Positions 53,466-56,957 of a stretch of 56,957 nucleotides of DNA are shown here, in pieces. The stretch comes from Clostridia bacterium. Its GTDB lineage: Bacteria > Bacillota > Clostridia > Oscillospirales > CAG-272. How positions within the stretch are numbered: the first letter of the stretch is position 1; the number at the start of each line of letters is the position of its first letter. The stretch covers positions 1-56,957 of the forward strand of contig JAGBAS010000066.1 of the NCBI GenBank assembly GCA_017938885.1, written 5' to 3'. The position numbers and the translations under genes were made by a program. The notes below the pieces were generated by a model. The model was not told where the DNA came from. It saw only the letters and a list, made by a program, of their open reading frames with translations, and searched no databases.

Positions 53466-54533
53466 ATGGAACTGAATATTGGAATGAATATCAAACGCCT
53501 GCGCCTTGCCAGAGGGATGACACAGGAGCAGCTTGCAGAGCTTTTGACGATCTCAACGGCGGCGATAAGCAAATGGGAGGCTAAAAACACATACCCCGAT
53601 ATTACGATGCTGTTTCCTCTTGCAGAGATATTCGGCGTTACCATTGACGAGCTTTTGGGATATGACGAAGCAAAAGCCAAGGCAGATGTAGACAAAATTC
53701 TTGCTGAATATCAGCGGTTGTACGTAGATGGAAGATTCAGCGAAGGCAAGGAACTAATCGTTAATGCACGAAAGAAATATCCCCACGACTACCGCATTAT
53801 GAACACGTATATGTGGAATTTAGCAGGAGGAAGTGCAGGAAACGACCCTAAAATCTTGCTCAAGAACAAGGACGAAATAACACAGCTATGCGATTGCATT
53901 TTGGAAGGCTGTAAAGAGGAAGACCTTCGTGTCGAGGCGATCCATATGAAAGCAAAGCTTCTTCACGCGTCGGGTAATACCGAAGCGGCTCTTGAAATTC
54001 TTTCTAGGCTCCCTTCTTGGTATGCGCCAATCGTTAAAGAATGTCTTTTCGGCAAGGATACCGCCGAATTTCGGTATTGGAACAAAAAGAATTGTTTCGG
54101 TCTTATGGACGTACTGGCTGTCAAGCTCGCGCGGATCATTCGTTTTGATCCCTCGCTTTCTGTTGCGGAGAAGATCGAACGCATCGAATCAATGGCAGAA
54201 GCTTTTGGGGAAATGAGCAAACGGAAAGATCTTGAATTTTTCTGTATCGGAGAGAAAACCCTATATGAGACCTTTGTAGGCATGCTTACAGCGGACAACG
54301 CCCCCATCGAAGACGTGATCCGCATCAGAGAAAAACAATTTGCCGCCGTGGAGCGAGTAATGGCTTTCGCCGAAAACGACGATGTTCATAAAGAGCAAAT
54401 CAGGACTACCTATAAAACCGATGACCTAATTTCCTGGCACTTGAACCGTTTGCTGTATTCACCACATCCTCAATTTGCGAAGCTGAGAAAAAATCCGAAG
54501 TATATGGAAATGCTGAATAAGTGGGCAAGATAA
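53466..54533 (+). CDS. XRE-family regulator with helical C-terminal domain
   Basis: This 355-aa protein has an N-terminal Cro/C1-type HTH (about residues 6-60; MTQEQLAELLTISTAAISKWE). A long all-helical region (about 75-350), probably TPR-like, is the type that senses peptides or partner proteins. AACAAGGAGA precedes the ATG. A strong hairpin follows the stop. Codon use is less GC-rich than in the core genes, consistent with the accessory character of this end of the window. The target genes are unknown. Confidence 0.85.
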   Translation: MELNIGMNIKRLRLARGMTQEQLAELLTISTAAISKWEAKNTYPDITMLFPLAEIFGVTIDELLGYDEAKAKADVDKILAEYQRLYVDGRFSEGKELIVNARKKYPHDYRIMNTYMWNLAGGSAGNDPKILLKNKDEITQLCDCILEGCKEEDLRVEAIHMKAKLLHASGNTEAALEILSRLPSWYAPIVKECLFGKDTAEFRYWNKKNCFGLMDVLAVKLARIIRFDPSLSVAEKIERIESMAEAFGEMSKRKDLEFFCIGEKTLYETFVGMLTADNAPIEDVIRIREKQFAAVERVMAFAENDDVHKEQIRTTYKTDDLISWHLNRLLYSPHPQFAKLRKNPKYMEMLNKWAR

Positions 54534-54540
54534 ACGAATG

Positions 54541-54576
54541 CCGCCGAGAGCGACCAATTACGGTTACTCTCGGCGG
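54541..54576. terminator. bidirectional terminator between convergent genes
   Basis: CCGCCGAGAG (54541-54550) and CTCTCGGCGG (54567-54576), 10-bp perfect stem; TTCTGTTATTT follows on the plus strand. Confidence 0.8.
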
Positions 54577-54597
54577 TTCTGTTATTTATGAGTTGAA

Positions 54598-55236
54598 TCA
54601 GCCTTGCATGACCACATACCGCAGGTACTTCTTCTGTATGCTCTTTCTGCGACGCCAAACAGTCGTATTATTGACATTCTGCATCTGTGCAATGGCTACG
54701 AAACCAAGTCCGGCCATGTAGTAATTCAAGGTTTCTTCTTCAGCAATGGTCAAACGCATTTGATGGATGATGGTATCGACCTTGGTGTAGTCCTCGATCT
54801 CATACTGGGTCTCGAAGTCAATCGAAGCATCGGCGGGTGAGCATTCTTCAATACTGATTGTCTTATAACCGGAAAGATACTCCTTTTCGATATACCGCAG
54901 GGCGTGTCTGTAGCAAGCAAAGCGGACAGTCAGCAGTTCACCTTTACGGTTCTGACAGGCAAGGTCGTCCAGATTGTGTCCGATGTTGTGGCAGAGTAAG
55001 CAGATCACCTCGGATGCAAGATCGTAACCGTCCGAGAAGGTCGTGCCGTAGCCGTAGTTGCCGTAGATATCCTCGACCAATCCGGCATACAGCTTGTCCA
55101 GAGACCGCGGATGGTGTGCAAATCGCATCATTTTCTTGATGGCAGACAGCGCGATGCACTCACCGATATGCTGGACGTTTTCAGCGGTGATCCTGACGTT
55201 TTCGTTGGTGATTCTTACTTGGTTTTGGGTTTTCAT
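54598..55236 (-). CDS. sigma-70-like / HTH protein of mobile-element type
   Basis: This 212-aa soluble protein has a helical N-terminal region and a C-terminal segment, EEETLNYYMAGLGFVAIAQMQNV..TTVWRRRKSIQKKYL (in part). The latter looks like a sigma region 4 helix-turn-helix with basic recognition helix. The middle part (SDGYDLASEVICLL..) resembles region 2-like helices of sigma-like proteins carried by conjugative elements. GGGAGG lies upstream of the ATG. It may direct transcription of element genes. Assignment as a true sigma factor is inference. Confidence 0.6.
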   Translation of the reverse strand: MKTQNQVRITNENVRITAENVQHIGECIALSAIKKMMRFAHHPRSLDKLYAGLVEDIYGNYGYGTTFSDGYDLASEVICLLCHNIGHNLDDLACQNRKGELLTVRFACYRHALRYIEKEYLSGYKTISIEECSPADASIDFETQYEIEDYTKVDTIIHQMRLTIAEEETLNYYMAGLGFVAIAQMQNVNNTTVWRRRKSIQKKYLRYVVMQG

Positions 55237-55692
55237 TTTCTATACCTCCCGATTTTCTGAACAGCTTCGCTGTTCGCAGGCCATTTCGGCAGGGTCGGGG
55301 GAGCATAGGTCGGGAGGGATTCGGGCTCATTCCGAGTGAGGTGTGCAGATGTCAACGAGAGGTATAGATTGCTTTCAGTACACGAAAAAATATTGCGTGG
55401 GGATAAAGAAAAAGCCAAGTATTGCTACTTGACTTTCTCGGTTGTATTTCATTTTTGGGTTATATTTTTTCGCGTTGACAGCTGCGAGAGCTATGCTACA
55501 CTGGACCAGGACGAAAGGCAAAAATCGGGAAGTAAAAATATGTGCATTTAATATTTTCCGCAGAGTGATAGAACACCTTTAAATATTAAGGGATTTAGTA
55601 AAGCGAATAAGGCCGCCTCCGCAAGGGGGCGGCTGATGAGCAACAGCCTATGAGGCATAATGACGAAATAATGAGGCACCCTGCTTGGAGGC
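55237..55692. other. gene-free gap with several hairpins
   Basis: No convincing gene. Visible structures are a hairpin AAAGCCAAGTA/TACTTGACTTT (55411-55436, one mismatch) and a 9-bp GC-rich stem with a GCAA tetraloop at 55612-55633. There is also a direct repeat of ATGAGGCA shortly after. A 71-codon open frame at 55336 spans the first hairpin and was not called. Confidence 0.5.
55612..55633 (+). other. GNRA-tetraloop hairpin upstream of the RHS-like gene
   Basis: GCCGCCTCC and GGGGGCGGC pair over 9 bp (one G-U) around GCAA, a stable RNA-type tetraloop. It lies upstream of the 55693 promoter, so it belongs to a different transcript or is a DNA element. Confidence 0.5.
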
Positions 55693-55721
55693 TTGACATA
55701 ATATAACGTATATGGTATAAT
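55693..55721 (+). promoter_or_regulatory. perfect promoter of the RHS-like gene
   Basis: TTGACA, 17-bp spacer ending TGG, TATAAT. Confidence 0.88.
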
Positions 55722-55781
55722 ATGGATAAGTGAATGGGTATCTGTTCACTTCACGAAATATACGAGAGGAGGGAGAGTCCA

Positions 55782-55970
55782 ATGGCTCATTTAACTGTTT
55801 CGTTGCAGATTACAAACCGTGACAACATAAAGGAAATCTCATATGAAAAGCGAAAGCACTCGCTTGGTAAGCCGTGCGTGGGCTCCGTGGCTCAAGCTGT
55901 TGGCCTGCCTTCTTTCCGTGTTGCTGGTTCTGTATGCGGTTCCGACCAGCGTATATGCCGAACTGATTGA
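55782..55970 (+). CDS. possible short leader ORF overlapping the RHS-like gene
   Basis: A 62-codon frame starts at ATG 55782 with an excellent GGAGGG (55769-55774) at 7-nt spacing, the first start downstream of the promoter. It overlaps the 5' end of the secreted-protein gene in another frame. The first 20 codons read plausibly; the rest shadows the signal-peptide region. It may be a translational-coupling leader or an artefact. Confidence 0.3.
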   Translation: MAHLTVSLQITNRDNIKEISYEKRKHSLGKPCVGSVAQAVGLPSFRVAGSVCGSDQRICRTD

Positions 55971-56898
55971 AACCGTTGAATCAGCCCTTGACCAAGATAA
56001 TGAAGCCACCGCAAATGCGGCTGACGATGACAGGGATGCTGTATTTGAAATTACGGACCGCCGCGAAGAAACCGTAAAACACTTCCGCACAGAAGACGGC
56101 TCCTTTACCGCCGTTCAGTACAATATGCCCGTTCATGAAAAGGACGAGAACGGTGAATGGCAGGATATTGATAATACCCTGTCTGAATCGGGTAGTGAAT
56201 ATGCTACACCCAATGCTAAAATCAAGTTCACCAAAAAGATCCCGGGCAATGAAGGCATTTTCACACTCCACGACGGAAACCGCAAGATCACCATGAGCCT
56301 GTCCGGTGCCAACAAGAAGGTAGCAGGTCAGGTCACCAACACCCAGACCGAGTTCCCCGAGAATGCCACCCAGCTTCAGAAGATGATGACCCTGGATAAG
56401 CTGTCCTCCAAAATCCTGTACCCCGAAATTCTGGACGGCGTCGATCTTGAATACGTGGTGAATTCCTGCAACATTAAGGAAAACATCATCGTTAAGGAAC
56501 GTGCTGATTCCTACAGCTACACCTTTGAGATCCAGCTGAACAATCTGGAAGCCATGCTCTGTGAGGACGGTTCTGTTGCAATTTCGGATCCCGACATGGA
56601 CGAAGTTGTTTATACCATCCCCAAGGGTTATATGTATGATGCTACCGGTGAGTATTCCGATGCTGTGGAATATACCTTGACCAATGGCGGGAACGGTAAA
56701 TACTCCCTGACCGTGACGGCGGATGCGGAGTGGATCAATGCTGAAGAGAGAGTTTTCCCGGTAACCATTGATCCTCCTATCACGGTTAATTCCAATTCGC
56801 AAATGACCGATACCTATTTGCTGTTTGCTCAGATGAAACGAAGAGCATTGCCTACTTTGTTTGCATCGACAACAAACTGTACTCTGCATCAGAAATGA
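55843..56898 (+). CDS. N-terminal part of a large secreted RHS/WapA-like protein, frameshifted near 56820
   Basis: The 351-codon frame has a signal peptide (about residues 14-40, cleavage after VYA). An extracellular N-terminal region follows, of the type found before RHS/YD repeats and DNRLRE domains in wall-associated polymorphic toxins. Marks are FRTEDGSFTAVQYNMPVH, NGEWQDIDNTL and VFPVTIDPP. Homology-like sequence ends at DTY (about residue 325). The remaining ~26 codons look like an out-of-frame tail, while the frame starting TGC at 56826 is open to the window end with protein-like content. AAAGGAAAT precedes the ATG. Either a real frameshift (pseudogene or phase variation) or a base error. 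Confidence 0.6.
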   Translation: MKSESTRLVSRAWAPWLKLLACLLSVLLVLYAVPTSVYAELIETVESALDQDNEATANAADDDRDAVFEITDRREETVKHFRTEDGSFTAVQYNMPVHEKDENGEWQDIDNTLSESGSEYATPNAKIKFTKKIPGNEGIFTLHDGNRKITMSLSGANKKVAGQVTNTQTEFPENATQLQKMMTLDKLSSKILYPEILDGVDLEYVVNSCNIKENIIVKERADSYSYTFEIQLNNLEAMLCEDGSVAISDPDMDEVVYTIPKGYMYDATGEYSDAVEYTLTNGGNGKYSLTVTADAEWINAEERVFPVTIDPPITVNSNSQMTDTYLLFAQMKRRALPTLFASTTNCTLHQK

Positions 56899-56957
56899 TC
56901 AGGCTGAGCTATGCAGTCAGTTTGGAAACATCCGCCTTTTGGAAGCACTTTTTCCCT
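56826..56957 (+). pseudogene. continuation of the RHS-like protein in a shifted frame, running off the window
   Basis: The 44 codons open in the alternate frame read C-S-D-E-T-K-S-I-A-Y-F-V-C-I-D-N-K onward, plausible secreted-protein sequence with no stop. The junction is a direct repeat, TTTGCTG/TTTGCTC (56817-56830), where slippage could change the frame. Confidence 0.45.

Overview
The window looks like a chromosomal segment of a GC-rich (visibly well above 50% GC in the genes) member of the Clostridia, probably an uncultured gut Oscillospirales/Christensenellales-type lineage. This is inferred from the CIRCE operator upstream of groES-groEL, strong sigma-A type promoters, Gram-positive style lipoprotein signal peptides, an expanded family of orphan solute-binding lipoproteins, DUF6259/GH38-type glycan genes and GTG starts. 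No rRNA is present to settle the taxonomy.

Layout. 289-7674 (+): oxidoreductase, coaE and lytic transglycosylase in one overlapping operon, then an M18 aminopeptidase, prfA, a GH36-like hydrolase and Sua5. 7772-13860 (+): topoisomerase subunit A, RluD-type pseudouridine synthase, a DUF3810-like membrane metalloprotein and murA. 14370-15538 (-): two overlapping half-size chromate-transporter genes. 15994-22296: a glycan block with a GH38 alpha-mannosidase (-), a beta-propeller glycosidase (+) and a DUF6259 hydrolase (+), with a decayed reading frame between the first two. 22376-24241: an accessory patch with a small DUF6809-like gene, a candidate structured RNA, a tiny XRE regulator and a divergent AT-rich membrane protein. 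24358-26316 (-): groES-groEL under CIRCE. 26570-34990 (-): an apparent operon of glpK, a monoglyceride-lipase-like hydrolase, a 1,173-aa modular surface protein and a GH99-like lipoprotein. 35164-40953 (-): an HPr-kinase-like protein, a P-loop protein, a solute-binding lipoprotein, pgi and pyk. 41206-43107 (+): two tandem membrane/BspA-repeat paralogues. 43172-46314 (-): a DUF5711-like protein, truA and a radical SAM protein. 46514-52263 (+): cinA, pfkA and two paralogous solute-binding lipoproteins. 52458-52532: tRNA-Glu(CUC).

Downstream of the tRNA the character changes. There is a serine-recombinase C-terminal remnant, an XRE regulator, a sigma-like HTH protein and the start of a large secreted RHS/WapA-like protein that appears frameshifted. 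This is an accessory, probably mobile-element-derived region.

Three glycolytic genes (pgi, pyk, pfkA) lie within 11 kb and flank cell-surface and tRNA-modification genes. The glpK operon suggests extracellular glycan/lipid scavenging that feeds glycerol into glycolysis. The gene-poor gaps carry at least seven copies of a dispersed palindromic repeat. Many promoters combine a near-consensus -35, a 17-bp spacer and an extended -10 (TGG before TATAAT).

Most novel candidate: a ~193-nt transcript on the minus strand at 22703-22895. It has its own consensus promoter, a perfect 16-bp closing stem, an inner stem, a possible 10-bp pseudoknot and an intrinsic terminator.
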